NCBI RefSeq assembly: GCF_037975245.1
Contig: NC_092577.1
Location: 18,598,898 to 18,662,897, forward strand
Reading direction: 5' to 3'
Length of the DNA: 64,000 nucleotides
Source of the DNA: Apostichopus japonicus
Taxonomy: Eukaryota; Echinodermata; Holothuroidea; Aspidochirotida; Stichopodidae
The notes under the pieces were generated by a model. The model saw only the letters and a list, made by a program, of their open reading frames with translations, made no database searches and had not been told where the DNA came from. The position numbers and the translations under genes are program-made. This document shows, in pieces, positions 1-10,499 of this stretch (positions are counted from its first letter, which is position 1; every line of letters begins with the position of its first letter).

Positions 1-1
1 A

Positions 2-763
2 CCTAAGCCAAGAGCGGTAAAATATGTAGCAGTAGATGTCTCAGACGAAGACGATCCTGGGGAGATCAACTACACGTTTATTGGTCAGTTGGACAATGGA
101 AGAGCAAAGACAAAATCATGGACAATTGATGTTTATGTTAATGATGTCAAGGTAAAGTTTGCTATTGATACAGGGGCTGATGAATGAATCATTCCTGAAA
201 GAATGTACAACAAGCTTAATTTAAACACTAGTTTAAGTAAAACAGATAAAGTTTTACATGGTGCTAATAAGTCTAGGCTGCAGTGCATGGGTAAAGTTGA
301 TGTTGATTTTCGAGCTAATAACAGATCCTCCAACCAATCTATGTATGTGGTCAAAGATTGCACCACAGCCTTATTAGGCAAACCAGCTATCGAAGCATTA
401 GATGTAGTGAGAATTGTTAATAACGTAGAGGTGGAGAAACACCATCCAAAGTTATTTTCTGGTCTGGGGGTTATGAAGGGCGAGTACAATATCAAGCTTG
501 CAGAGGATTATGTGCCACGCGCAGTCAATGCACCTAGAAAGATAGCATCAGTTCCTTTGTACAAAATAATTAAGGGTAAACTACAACAACTAGAAAATGA
601 GGGAATCATTTTCAAAGTAAATGAACCAGCTGAGTTTTGCTCACCAATGGTCCCGGTCCCTAAAAGGGATAAAAAGGGAAATGTGGTGGACGTCAGAATA
701 TGTGTTGATTACACAAAACTGAACCAGTATGTGAAAACAGAAATTCATGATACCAAGTACTAG
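2..763 (+). pseudogene. Gypsy A protease and N-terminal reverse transcriptase
   Basis: The frame is open from base 2 and contains a retropepsin active site D-T-G-A (167-178) with the flap region after it, but a TGA at 185-187 interrupts it directly after the active site. The frame then continues to 763 through the linker and the first RT motifs, including a conserved V-R-I-C-V-D-Y segment (about 690-710). The polyprotein would be cut by its own protease and would act in cytoplasmic particles. A frameshift at about 745-763 separates it from the rest of RT. Upstream gag is outside the window. Confidence 0.75.
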
Positions 764-1763
764 CGAAGTACTTAGTAGACTACCTGGGGCTAAGATCTTT
801 AGCAAGCTTGATGCTCATTCATGGTTCCACCAAATTCCCTTGACAGAGTCATCCAAGCTTCTAACCACATTCATCACACCGTTTGGGCGATTTGCCTATA
901 GTCGAATGCCATTTGGCATAACATCTGCTCCTGAGCATGCACAAAAGAGACTTGCTCAGTTACTAGATGATCTAGAGGGTGTTCAAGTGTTCATTGACGA
1001 TATCTTGATTCATGCACCAAATCAGGACTTGCATGATGCTCGATTAGGTGAAGTCCTAAATCGATTAGATAAAGCTGGCATGACTCTGAAGAAGGCTAAG
1101 TGTGGGATAAGTAAGAAATCAATTCAGTTTGTAGGACACATTGTTTCAGACAATGGTATCTTACCTGATCCTGAGAAAACCAAGGCACTGAGAGATATGC
1201 GTAGACCTGAAAATTTTCATGATGTACGTAGATTTTTGGGCATTGTGAATCAATTTAGCAAGTTTTCACAAAAATTATCGGATCTCAGTCAACCCATTAG
1301 GGAACTGCTACAAAAGGACAAGCAGGGGGTATGGAATGAACCTCAAGAAAGGTCATTTAATGAGATTAAGTTAGAATGCCTAAGCGGCACATGTCTTGCA
1401 TTGTTTCATCCTAACCTGGAAACAAAAGTGGCAAGTGATGCTTCAAAACGAGGGTTAGGTGCCTGCTTGTACCAGAGGCAACAAGGAGGGGAGTGGAGAC
1501 TAGTATTTTGCGCATCAAGGTCTGTTACCAGTGCTGAAAGCAATTATGCTCCCATCGAAAGGGAAGCACTTGGTGTTACCTGGGTTTGTTATACATTTGC
1601 AAACTTTGTTATTGGTATGAAGTTCAAGATTGAAACTGACCATAAACCACTAGTCTCTCTATTGGGTCTGAAAGATCTCAATCAGCTCCCACCAAGGATA
1701 CAAAGGTTTAGAATCAGGTTGATGAGGTACAACTATGACATAAGTCATATCCCACGGATATGA
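747..1763 (+). pseudogene. Gypsy A reverse transcriptase catalytic core and RNase H
   Basis: This 338-residue frame holds the RT fingers and palm motif F-S-K-L-D-A (about residues 17-22), the F-G-R-F motif, and the catalytic Y/F-x-D-D box, here F-I-D-D, near 991-1002. The thumb and connection follow, then an RNase H domain with V-A-S-D-A-S (about 1430-1445) and T-D-H-K-P (about 1635-1650). The proteins copy element RNA into DNA and remove the RNA strand. The frame ends at a TGA (1761-1763) just before the integrase part, so the polyprotein is interrupted. It differs from the upstream segment by one frameshift. Confidence 0.8.
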
Positions 1764-1895
1764 TCACTCTCTAGAGCACCCTGTGGCGAAATATCTGAGT
1801 GACAATCTAGAGGGGGGAGTGCAGTCGTATGCCAATTATATTATATGTGAGTTGCCAGTTACAATTCATATCTGACTAGGATACAACAAGAACAA

Positions 1896-2719
1896 GTGAA
1901 TGATCCTGTATGTATCAAGCTAATTGAATATTGTACAGATGGCTGGCCAGATAAACCACAATTGTCTGGGGCTGTAAAAGGTTATTACCCATTTTGGGGA
2001 GAAATTACATACAACAATCTCCTTCTAAGGGGACCTACAATCATCATCCCTAGCTCGTTAAGGTTAGAAGTCCTAGACTTCATCCATGAAGGGCATCAGG
2101 GGATTGTGAAGTGTAGAGAGCGTGCAAAGCAATCAGTGTGGTGGCCGGGTATTAGCTCCCAAATAGGTGACCTAGTGTACAAGTGTCACACGTGTGCCCA
2201 CCAGGCTCGGGAAGCCCATGATGCATTCTCAGTTTCCATCACGCCCATGGGAGAGGGTAGCAGCAGATTTGTATTATCTGCAGGATAGTACTTACCTATT
2301 GGTAGAGGATTATTATTCAAGGTACATAGAAGTAGCCAAGCTTACTTCCACATCGAAATCATCTGATATTATCATGCACTTGCAGTCCATGTTTAGTCGT
2401 CATGGTATCCCAGATGTATTCCGTTCTGATAATGGACCACAGTTCATTAGCAGTGAGTTTAAGGCATTTAGTAAGAAATATGGATTCACACACATTACTA
2501 GTAGTCCTTTGTATAGTCAGTCTAACGGGGAAGCTAAAAGGAGCTGTCCAAACAGTGAAAGGATTAATTAAGAAGTCAAAAGATCCTTATCTAGCACTTA
2601 TGGCATACATAGCTACTCCCCTAGCAAACGGGTATAGTCCATCTGAGTTATTGTTTGATCGAAGGATAAAGACAACCCTTACCAGTTGCTCCTTCCCAGC
2701 TGGTACCCCAGATACCTGA
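1896..2719 (+). pseudogene. Gypsy A integrase, zinc-binding domain and catalytic core
   Basis: The first frame (1896-2288) carries the integrase H-H-C-C zinc-binding module, ending in C-H-T-C near 2185. The core continues in another frame (2194-2571) with the D-Y-Y-S-R-Y and S-D-N-G-P-Q-F motifs, the latter near 2426-2446, and moves to a third frame from about 2540 to 2719, where the conserved glutamate region and a Y-S-P-S-E-L-L-F block lie. The normal job is to insert the cDNA into the host chromosome. Three frames for one domain mean at least two small indels, so no intact enzyme is encoded. Confidence 0.75.
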
Positions 2720-3206
2720 CAAGAACAAACTAGAGGCTTTTGAAATGAGTGAGCGTCAATATTTAAAACACAATTATGACAAAAGCCATAGAACCAAGTC
2801 TCTTGAAGAGATACCACCAGGTACCCAGGTTTTTATTAAAGACATGAATACTCATGGGGTTGTAGATAGATGTAGATTATTGTAGATTATTAGAGGAACC
2901 CCGTTCATATCTGGTGTCTTCACCAAGGGGTAATCTGCGAAGAAACAGAAAACACATCAACTGCAATCCTAGTAGTCATGATGGAAATCTTGTTGATTTT
3001 TAACAAACATCAGTCAATATGATGAAAGTACTAATGAGCAAACTGAGTCCCTAACCACAGGTCCTATTGCTCAACCATCAACACAGACGCAGAGTGAAAC
3101 TTCTAAAGAGTTACCAAGCTACTCTGAAAGTAGCTCACCTAGACCTAAACAATATAGAACTAGATCAGGTCGATTGGTTAAACCAAAAACTTGGAATCTT
3201 GATTAG
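2670..3206 (+). pseudogene. Gypsy A integrase C-terminal tail
   Basis: After a further frameshift near 2680 a frame continues with a P-P-G-T-Q-V-F-I-K block near 2812-2840 and then a P-R-S-Y-L-V...R-R-N-R-K-H-I block, which is typical of the small C-terminal integrase domain of Mag-like Gypsy elements. A short duplication of about 12 bp (2868-2892) lies between them. A second shifted frame ends with an R-S-G-R-L-V-K-P-K motif and the TAG at 3204-3206, the usual basic end of such polyproteins. Confidence 0.55.
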
Positions 3207-3459
3207 GCATGTTGTATGCTTGGGTTGGGATGTAATCTAATCATTCTGAAGAATGTTGTTCGCATTGTGAGCTATGAGACACAGCTTACGCATGCTAGTG
3301 CTTTTTACGTGACCCGCCATGCGGAATACAAAACGTCACGGCCAAACGGCACTACCGAACCATCCCATTCTGACAAACGAAACTAAGGTCTAGCGAGCCA
3401 AAAAAACATACGCCCGCCGACCTGCAGAGACAAAACGCCCAACCCCCCCACTCAAACAT

Positions 3460-4058
3460 TCAAAAACGTACAGAAGGACGACCCGCACGCAGCGAAACGA
3501 AAAACCCCTCCCCAGCACACCAGCGTCCAAAAAAGGCAGCCCCAGATAAACGGCGAAAATCGCCTTCAATCTGAAGGCGAATGTCAGACTTCACCGCCTC
3601 AAGGACTGCCTGCCAACTGGCAAATTTCCCCCTAAAAACCAAATAACATCTATTCCGCCAAACATGTTTTTTTACAATAGAATAGAACAAACAAAAATGA
3701 TGCGGTGCAACACAGCTACCGAACAAACTGGAGGGTCTACGCCATATAAAATAAAGCCCTGCCCTACCGACCATGAACGGTCTCCCGTAACACGGTCGGT
3801 CCAGGTCTGGAACCACTCCCATAAGTTTACTACAAAGTAACAATGCCAAAACACATGAGCAGTACTCTCCAAGCTGTCACAGCCGGTCCTAGGGCACAGT
3901 CCATCACCCAATCGCCAATGATATCTTTTTAGGTTGGTCACCAAGGCACCGTGTGCAACTCTCCATGCAAGATCACGGAGCCTGCAACCATTCAGCCTTG
4001 AATGCACCGAACGCCATACTTCGGCAGAATGACGTCCCTGGACAAAAGTTGCATTCAA
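3460..4058 (-). pseudogene. Tx1 ORF2, C-terminal zinc-binding (zf-RVT-like) domain
   Basis: The frame from 4058 shows V-W-R-S-V-H-S-R-L-N-G, R-D-L-A-W-R and then a zinc-binding pattern C-P-x3-C-D-x6-H-x3-H-C, as in the reverse-transcriptase zinc-binding domain at the end of many LINE ORF2 proteins. A frameshift near 3690 moves the reading to 3460-3849, which ends G-R-W-C-A-G-E-G and a basic tail. The copy at 63405-63998 has the same protein in a single frame, so the break here is a lesion of this copy. About 160 bp of 3' UTR follow. Confidence 0.75.
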
Positions 4059-4122
4059 GGCCTTATCCTCAACGAACTGTGAACGAGGGCCGGCTGTGAC
4101 AGGTCAACAGGGGGCAACTCAA

Positions 4123-4947
4123 TCAGAGCGGAGCAGATGACACGCACCACCCTGTTTGGAGTACTACTATGCGGTTCTCTGTTGCTAAACAGGGCCGGGA
4201 CCCATCGACGCAGGTGCAAACCGCCCAAAAACGTACAAAATATGAACAAGGCAACCCTGGGTCAGTTACCGCTACAAACAACTGCTTAAATAACAAAAAG
4301 GTCAATTTACTTCCCAGATGAACCACCCCTAGTCCTCCCTTCTCCAGTTTTTGGTACAATACCGCCCTCTTGACCAGCTCTGTACCACCAGACCATATGA
4401 ATGAAAAAATCGCCCTCTCCAACCGTACCAGGACGCGACGCGGAATAGGGTACACCGCGCCAGGGTACCACAAGATGGGCGAAACGAAACGATTAATAAC
4501 AGTGACTTTCCCCAAGATAGAAAGCCAGCGGGTGCCAAAGGTTTCGAGTCTGCTCTGAAATACCTCAGCCCTCTCGTTCCAGGTGACATCACAAGGTGCA
4601 TCGTAGCCGAACCATATACCATTAATTTTGATATTCTGATCCGACCACGACGCACTGAATGGTAAGTCTCTGTATCTCCAGCTACCAAGACGAAGGCCCT
4701 TTGTCTTTTCTGGATTCAACTTCGCCCCGGTAGCTCTCTCAAAAATAGATAGATCCTGCGAGAGTGCGCGAAAGGAGCCGAGACTCGAAACAATACATGT
4801 CACGTCATCTGCATATTGAGCGCATTTCACTTTGGCACCCCCTGGCAAAACGAATGGAACAAGTTTGGAGTCCCTTTCCAAAAGACGAGAGAGGGACTCG
4901 CTAAACAAAACATAAAGTAATGGAGACAGAGGGCACCCCTGGCGCAC
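4123..4947 (-). pseudogene. Tx1 ORF2, reverse transcriptase palm and thumb
   Basis: This frame begins with R-Q-G-C-P-L-S-P-L-L-Y-V-L-F, RT motif B/4, and then shows the catalytic box Y-A-D-D-V-T (about 4801-4820), followed by the L-N-P-E-K-T-K motif and a thumb-like segment. It continues the 4827-6284 frame after one missing base. It loses frame again near 4130, where the homologous reading continues in another frame (4055-4249) towards the C-terminal domain. RT of this group makes cDNA by target-primed reverse transcription in the nucleus. Confidence 0.8.
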
Positions 4948-6284
4948 CCCCTCTCTACGTTAAAAACCTCCGAACAAAACCCATTTACGATAACAGAACT
5001 GAAACTTTGTTCATACAAAACAGAAATCATTTTACGAAAATTCGGGTGCAACTGAAACGTCTCCAATACATTCATTAAAAAACCGCGATCCACCATGTCA
5101 AAGGCCTTCTGCTGGTCCAGAGACACCAATGCACATGGCAGATCACGCTCAATAACAAAGTCGGTCAAGTCGCGCATCAACCACAAGTTCTGCTGGATGC
5201 AATGACCCTTCACTGCACAAGTCTGGAGATCACCAACAAGATGCGGCATAGCCAGTGCAAGGCGGTTGCACAAGGCCTTAGCCAGCAACTTGTAGTCCAC
5301 ATTTAACAAGGTGATCGGACGCTTGTTATGGGGATCCAAGGGGTCCCCAGACTTTGGCAGCAAAGTAATCATGCCCAGACGTTGACTTTGGTTTAACAGT
5401 CCGTTTTGGAAGGCGTCTTCGAAGACGGCTCTGATGTCGGGTCCTATTATTGCCCAGAAGGTTCGGTAGAACTCCCTCGGAAGCCCGTCCGAACCCGGGG
5501 ACTTGCCATTCTTCATCTTCGAAAGCGCCTTCCAAAGCTCAACAGTGGTTATTCCGCCCCCCAAATTATCATTGACATCGTGGGGAACGGTTTTTGAGAT
5601 TCCCCTCAATAAATCAGCCTGTGCCGACAAGTCGACATTGCCACGCGTAAACAAACTCGAATAGTACTCTTTATATACGCGGACGATGCCGTGAGGGTCA
5701 CTGACCACGGTCCCGTCGGTAGCGCGCACAGACGGGACGCGTCTGTCACCCGCCGATGAGCTAACGGACTGGTAAAACCTCAGTGAAGGGCGCTCCTCGG
5801 CTTCCACCGCTTCGACACGGGCCCTGACGCGGGCACCGTGGTACTTTTCATCGAGATACGTCTGCAAAGCGATGACTGCCGAAGGGTCGCCAAACTTCAC
5901 CTCCGCGCACAGCTCCGAGAATTTTTCTCTTCGACGCCGTGCGCGGGTCACGCAATACTGAATTGCGTAGCGTTTGATGCGCAACTTGATATTATCCCAC
6001 CACTGGGATGTAGAAGCAAAGGCCGGCTTCAATGTTTGCCATCCTTTGTACCTGGTCTCGAAACCCTGGCGGAATTCTGCCTCGCCAAGAATCCGACAGT
6101 TAAGCTTCCATAGGCCCCGCCCGATCGGGAAAATGGAAGGCAAAACAAAACGTGCTACCACAGTGTCATGGTCAGAGAGCGGACAGCTGAGCGTCTCGCA
6201 ACCCGAAAATTTAAAACTTACGGGCGCATACACTCGATCTATCCTGGAGGCATCTTCTCCGTTAGGCCTCACCCACGTATACAC
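4827..6284 (-). pseudogene. Tx1 ORF2, endonuclease C-terminus and N-terminal reverse transcriptase
   Basis: The 485-residue frame begins within an APE-type endonuclease: it shows Y-T-W-V-R-P and S-R-I-D-R, and the catalytic S-D-H-D motif near residue 40. A linker with paired tryptophans follows, then RT motifs G-S-D-G-L-P-R-E-F-Y (about 5483-5515), R-P-I-T-L-L-N-V-D-Y-K, and the palm motif A block S-L-D-Q-Q-K-A-F-D (about 5100-5130). The enzyme would nick target DNA and prime reverse transcription there. The start is an artefact of truncation: homologous sequence continues upstream to about 6405 with stops. The frame is lost near 4945 at a run of G, five where six would keep the frame. Confidence 0.8.
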
Positions 6285-6483
6285 CGTACTACACGGGTGT
6301 ATACGCCTCCAGACATCGGCTAAAAGGTGTGCGGAAGTGAATCTGTCCAGTAGAATGTTGGCTTATTATCTAAGATCGCTGAACCCATTAAATAAACAGA
6401 CATAACTAGAAGAATCGTGTTCATCCTTTCTTTGTTATTCTTGGTACCTGAAGGACTAAGCGTATAACACTACATGGTTCGGC

Positions 6484-6603
6484 GGGTCGATGGGCGTATT
6501 TTAGTTTTTGGCTCCTTGACTTTGTTAGAATGGGATGGGTGATTAGTACGTGTCGTTTGGCCGTGCCGTTTTGGATCCCGCAGGGCGGGTCACGTAAAAA
6601 GCA
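6484..6603 (+). mobile_element. Tx1 3'-tail fragment, opposite orientation
   Basis: This segment matches the terminal about 115 bp of the Tx1 LINE, including CGTTTGGCCGTGCCGTTTT and the end GGCGGGTCACGTAAAAAGCA, but on the plus strand. Its head faces the head of the larger minus-strand copy (3299-6420). The pair therefore forms inverted terminal repeats around about 3.3 kb. It is more diverged than the other tails. Confidence 0.75.
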
Positions 6604-7272
6604 ATTCAATACAGCCTACACAAATAGAAACTGAACATGCCATACATGGGGGCTAGGCAGCACCTACACTAGCCTGACTCATTCCCCCAACATCAGCCCC
6701 TTCCCCAACATACAGAATGTAGGCCCACCTCCACTCCTTCCAAGGCCACCGTTCTGTTTTCCATTACAGATAGGAGCTACCCAACAATAACCATATGAAA
6801 TAAAACATCAATAGATCTACATACATTGCGTTGTACCTTAAACCTGGCTCAATGATTGCTGAATACTCCTAATTATAAATGGTGAACACTGCAACCCCCT
6901 GCAGGCTGTGGGTGGTATATAGGCCCATTATATTGCCTGTTTGTCATAAAAAGTGACTAAATCGGAGAACCTATACTGTTTTATAACTTAAAGACACTGT
7001 TCATGTAAGTGTTCATGTGTCAATAAACATTACCTAAACAATTCAATTACACTCAAATACTCAAATACCTATGTAAATATCAATAAATGTAACAGCAAAT
7101 CCATCTCTGTCTTGACCAGATCGGCAGTGTTGCACTGCATCTTGAAATGGTGAGGAAGGAATTAAGCTACTTGAATTGTTGGCACTACAATTAGCATTTC
7201 ACGTAAAGGTTTCTGAAATAGCTTCCTAAGTTCCTACAAATGTAGCAGAGTCCCTGAGTGCAGTACCAACTT
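6604..7272. other. No gene seen
   Basis: About 670 bases without a supported frame or structured repeat. AT-rich, with several poly-A-signal-like hexamers. It may include the rest of the disrupted Gypsy A LTR, but I cannot align it to anything. Confidence 0.5.
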
Positions 7273-7370
7273 TCGCTAGACCTGAATTTCGTTTGTCAGA
7301 ATAGGATGGTTCGGTAGTGCCGTTTGGCCGTGACGTTTTGTATCCCGCATGGCGGGTCACGTAAAAAGCA
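7273..7370 (+). mobile_element. Tx1 3'-tail fragment
   Basis: A heavily 5'-truncated copy of the LINE 3' end: GCTAGACCTGAATTTCG at the start, GGCGGGTCACGTAAAAAGCA at the end, close to the consensus of the other copies. It directly abuts the Helentron reading frame at 7371, so it marks the 5' truncation point of that element. Confidence 0.8.
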
Positions 7371-8233
7371 CAAGGCAATTTAGACATCAGAAATCAAGTC
7401 AGAATAATTGGTAACAAATTTGTAAATGCTGTAGAAGTAAGTGCACAAGAAGCTGCATATCTTTTGTTGCAACTACCTATTACAAGATCTTCACGGTCAG
7501 TAGTCTTCATTAATACATCGCCCATTGAAGATAGGACATTTCTTTTGAAGAATAAAGATAAGCTTGAGGAAATGAACTCAAATGACACTGATATTGAATG
7601 CAGTAATGTGCTTAAACGTTACTCAATAAGACCAAGAATACTAGAAAGTTGGAACTTAGCTGATTATGTATCAAAAAATTAATTGTGGAATTCCCCAAAG
7701 AAATAAAAGATTGTGATGATTATTGTGATGACTATTGTGATGATTATGTTGATGACCCTACAATTACTGATAATTCAGAACATCATCTTTCAGCAGATAC
7801 TGACATTAACATCTCCTTGCCATCAGGTATTTCAATCAGGACAGCCAAAGTCCAAAAGGTAATACGTTTTGTTAACTACAACAAGGAGACTGATGCTGAA
7901 AATTTCTATAGAGAGAAGCTTATGTTGTACAAACCTTGGCGCAATGAATCTCAGCTGTTAGGTACATACAACACATATAGAGACAGCTTCATGTCTCATG
8001 TTGATGTCATAAACCCTTATTTGAATAAATATGAACCTAAAAAGCAGTTGACACATGCGGATTTGACACAAGCAATGTTTGACTATTTCAGTGAAAATGG
8101 CTTACCAACAGTTGAACCCATGACACAACATATGGAAGAAGATGATTTGATGCTAGGAACATCAGATAGTACTGAATACAGCTTCTTCTATCCCACGGTA
8201 CAATCACATGCTGTTTCTGACATATCAAATTAA
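7371..8233 (+). pseudogene. Helentron polyprotein, region between Rep and helicase
   Basis: The frame is open from 7371 and includes V-S-A-Q-E-A-A-Y-L-L-L, I-T-R-S-S-R-x-V-V-F-I-N-T and R-T-F-L-L-K, a block recurring in Helitron proteins just before the helicase; it ends at 7682. A second frame (7685-8233) continues with an acidic repeat D-C-D-D-Y-C-D-D-Y-C-D-D-Y encoded by a 12-bp tandem repeat (7709-7755), then K-L-M-L-Y-K-P-W-R-N-E, also typical of this linker. One TAA and a frame change separate them. No independent function is known for this region. Confidence 0.7.
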
Positions 8234-8272
8234 ATAGGATTATGTACAACTACATCTCCAACTGTTGAAAAT

Positions 8273-9880
8273 TTGTCTAAACGCATTTCAGATGAACAAT
8301 TTCTTCAGATTTTGTCTCAATTAAATGTCCGACAAAGAGAATTTTTCACGCATGTCATGAAATGGATGACTACAAACAGAGAACCTTTACATGTATTTCT
8401 AACTGGTGGAGCAGGTGTAGGAAAATCAATTGTTGTCAAGACATTGTACCAAGCTTTGGATAGATTGCTTTGTTAGACAGAAGGCGCTGATCCAGAGCAG
8501 TGTAGAATTTTATTATGTGCACCTACAGGGAAAGCTGCATATAATATTCATGGACAAACTATTCATTCTGCTTTTAAAATTGATCCAAATAGAGGTTTCA
8601 ACTATTAAAAAACTAACCACTGACAAGCTTAACACTTTGCAAGTAAAGTATAACAGTCTAGAAGTTGTAATCATTGATGAAATTTCGATGGTAGGAAATA
8701 GACAATTTCTCTTCATACATGAGAGGTTGCAAGAAATAATGGGTAATAAAAAAACCATTTGGAGGCGTTAACATAATTGCAGTTGGTGACCTTTTCCAAC
8801 TTAAACCTGTTATGGATCGATGGATATTTGAAGATCTTGAGCATGGTTATGGACCTCTTGCGCCAAATATGTGGAAAGAATATTTTACTGTACATGAATT
8901 GACAGAAATCATGAGACAAAAAGATGACATACAATTTGCACAGATGCTAAATAGGCTTAGAGAAGGAAAACATACTGAAGCCGACATACAGGATTTAAAA
9001 TCATGCATCATACATAACGAAACACTAATTTCGTCTTCCATTCCACATTTATATCCCACCAACGCTTTGGTCAATCAGCATAACGATAAAGCATTCACTT
9101 TGTCTTGTAATGAGAAGAAAACTATTTCCGCTCAAGATTCAATTTGTGGAAATATGGCAAAGAACATCAAGGAACAAATTAAAGCTGCAATACCAAAAGA
9201 TGTTAGTAAAACTTGTGGTCTGCTCAAGATTCAATTTGTGGAAATATGGCAAACAACATTAAGGAACAAATTAAAGCTGCAATACCAAAAGATGTTAGTA
9301 AAACTTGTGGTTTGGTACACTAACAATTGCAGTTGGCAATAAATATGAAACTGTAGCAAATATAAATGTTGAAGATGGCATAACAAATGGCAGTGGTTGT
9401 GTATTGAAAAATATTCATTACATTGACGCTAATAATCCTTTACCTAGTATACTGTGGGTTAAATTTGATAATCCAGATATTGGTAAAATTGCAAGAGCTC
9501 ACTACAAAAACCTATTACAATACACACATTGAGAGTACTTGGACGCCCATATTCGCTATTAAAAGAAATTTTCTAGTAACAAAACGAAAAGTCGTAGATA
9601 TAATACAACAATTTCCTTTGAGGCCTGCATGTGCCAAGACCATACATAAAGTTCAAAGTGACACACTAACAGAAGTAGCTGTCCATATGGGGAAATCTAC
9701 AATCGCACATGCACACTATGTGGCATTGAGTAGAGTAACCAAAAAAGGCCTCCATGTCTTGGAACTTAATGAATCCAAAATCAAAGTTACAGAAAGTGTA
9801 ATCAATGAAATGGAACGTATGAAATCTACTTCTGTTATGAATTTATGTTATACGCCAATGTATTCTATGAAATCAGCTAC
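8273..9880 (+). pseudogene. Helentron PIF1-like helicase
   Basis: The helicase is spread over several frames: R-Q-R-E-F-F and the Walker A motif G-G-A-G-V-G-K-S (about 8405-8430), then a shifted frame with A-P-T-G-K-A-A, Walker B V-V-I-I-D-E-I-S-M-V (about 8665-8695), motif III A-V-G-D-L-F-Q-L-K-P, E-I-M-R-Q-K-D-D, and motifs V/VI with A-L-S-R-V-T near 9720-9745. It would unwind the donor strand during rolling-circle transposition. Breaks lie near 8476, 8590, 8760, in the 92-bp duplication at 9130-9313 and near 9318. Confidence 0.8.
9130..9313 (+). repeat. 92-bp tandem duplication inside the helicase
   Basis: Two copies (9130-9221 and 9222-9313) differ at only a few positions (for example GCAAAGAACATC versus GCAAACAACATT). 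The unit is not a multiple of three, so it breaks the helicase frame. Confidence 0.9.
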
Positions 9881-10499
9881 TTTAACATTGTCATTTCAAA
9901 ATTGCAGATCACTTCATAAACATTTCAAAGATCTATCAACAGACCATAATTTTACTAAGTCTGATTTAATATGTGTAGCAGAAAGTAGATTAACAAGCAG
10001 AGATCAAGATTATGATATTCCTGGATTTGTTTCAATGAGAAATGATCAAATTCAAACTGTGCAGCAACGCCCACCACATGGTCTTGTGATGTTTCTAAGG
10101 CAAAATTGTGGATATTCTAGTGTATCATTGCATAACAGTAATTTGTTTGAATGCATGACTGTGACTGTCACTAGTCCAATCACAATACAAGTATCAACAG
10201 TTTATAAGGCTCCCTCTTGTTCTTTCCATGAATTTAAACACTTCATAGAAACTAAACTTAGACCACAAGTATCAATTGATGAGCCTTTCCTTATTGTGGG
10301 AGATTTCAATTACAATGTCCATCAGGAATCAACATTTCTACAGTTCATGACCTCTACATTTCAATGTGAACAATATGTAAATCAATTAACTACATCAGCT
10401 ACCACAATAGACCTGGTATTTTCGAATGTAGATCTACCCCTATGCCAAGCAATCTATTGTGTGTGGTCTGACCATAAAACTTTGCAAGTTGGAATTTAA
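9880..10499 (+). pseudogene. Helentron C-terminal endonuclease (EEP/AP-endonuclease-like)
   Basis: This is the downstream part of a frame open from 9423 to 10499, so helicase motif VI and the endonuclease are fused in one reading frame. Motifs of the endonuclease/exonuclease/phosphatase fold are present in order: Q-N-C-R-S-L, C-V-A-E-S-R-L with the catalytic Glu (about 9975-9995), V-G-D-F-N-Y-N (about 10300-10320), I-D-L-V-F-S-N and the final S-D-H-K (about 10465-10478). It resembles LINE CR1-type endonucleases. The domain itself looks intact and ends at a TAA shortly after the S-D-H motif. Confidence 0.75.

Larger units (their letters stand above)
1..3298 (+). mobile_element. Ty3/Gypsy LTR retrotransposon A, internal region, degenerate
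   Basis: The sequence reads in order through an aspartic protease, reverse transcriptase, RNase H, integrase zinc-binding domain, integrase core and an integrase C-terminal tail, which is the Ty3/Gypsy pol order. The 5' part (gag and 5' LTR) lies outside the window. The pol tail ends at 3206. It is followed by a purine-rich tract and a TGTAAT-type start at about 3231 that may be the first 70 bp of the 3' LTR, cut at 3299 by a LINE. At least four frame breaks and one nonsense codon make it inactive. The integrase tail resembles Mag-clade elements; clade assignment is inference. Confidence 0.85.
3299..6420 (-). mobile_element. Tx1-group (L1 superfamily) non-LTR retrotransposon, 5'-truncated
   Basis: Read on the minus strand, this LINE starts inside the endonuclease domain near 6420, runs through RT and a C-terminal zinc-binding domain, and ends with a 3' UTR whose last bases read CACGTAAAAAGCA on the minus strand (3299-3312). 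There is no poly-A tail. The same 3' end recurs seven more times in the window. The endonuclease-RT-zf order and the style of the linker (a Trp-Trp-rich segment before RT) resemble Tx1 clade elements of L1; clade is inference. It interrupts the putative 3' LTR of Gypsy A. Confidence 0.85.
7371..10499 (+). mobile_element. Helentron/Helitron2-type rolling-circle transposon, 3' part of polyprotein
   Basis: The fragment carries the linker before the helicase, a PIF1-like SF1 helicase and a C-terminal endonuclease/exonuclease/phosphatase domain. That domain order is characteristic of Helentrons (Helitron2), where the endonuclease was acquired at the C-terminus. The Rep/HUH nuclease domain is missing, because the element begins abruptly behind a Tx1 tail. 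Multiple frameshifts and stops make it a pseudogene. I could not define the 3' hairpin or terminus. Confidence 0.8.

Noticed and set aside
5974-6405. 143-codon plus-strand frame
   Set aside because: Shadow of the Tx1 ORF2 on the opposite strand.
6604-7272. Continuation of the Gypsy A 3' LTR beyond the LINE
   Set aside because: There is no second LTR in the window to compare with, and no clear LTR end.
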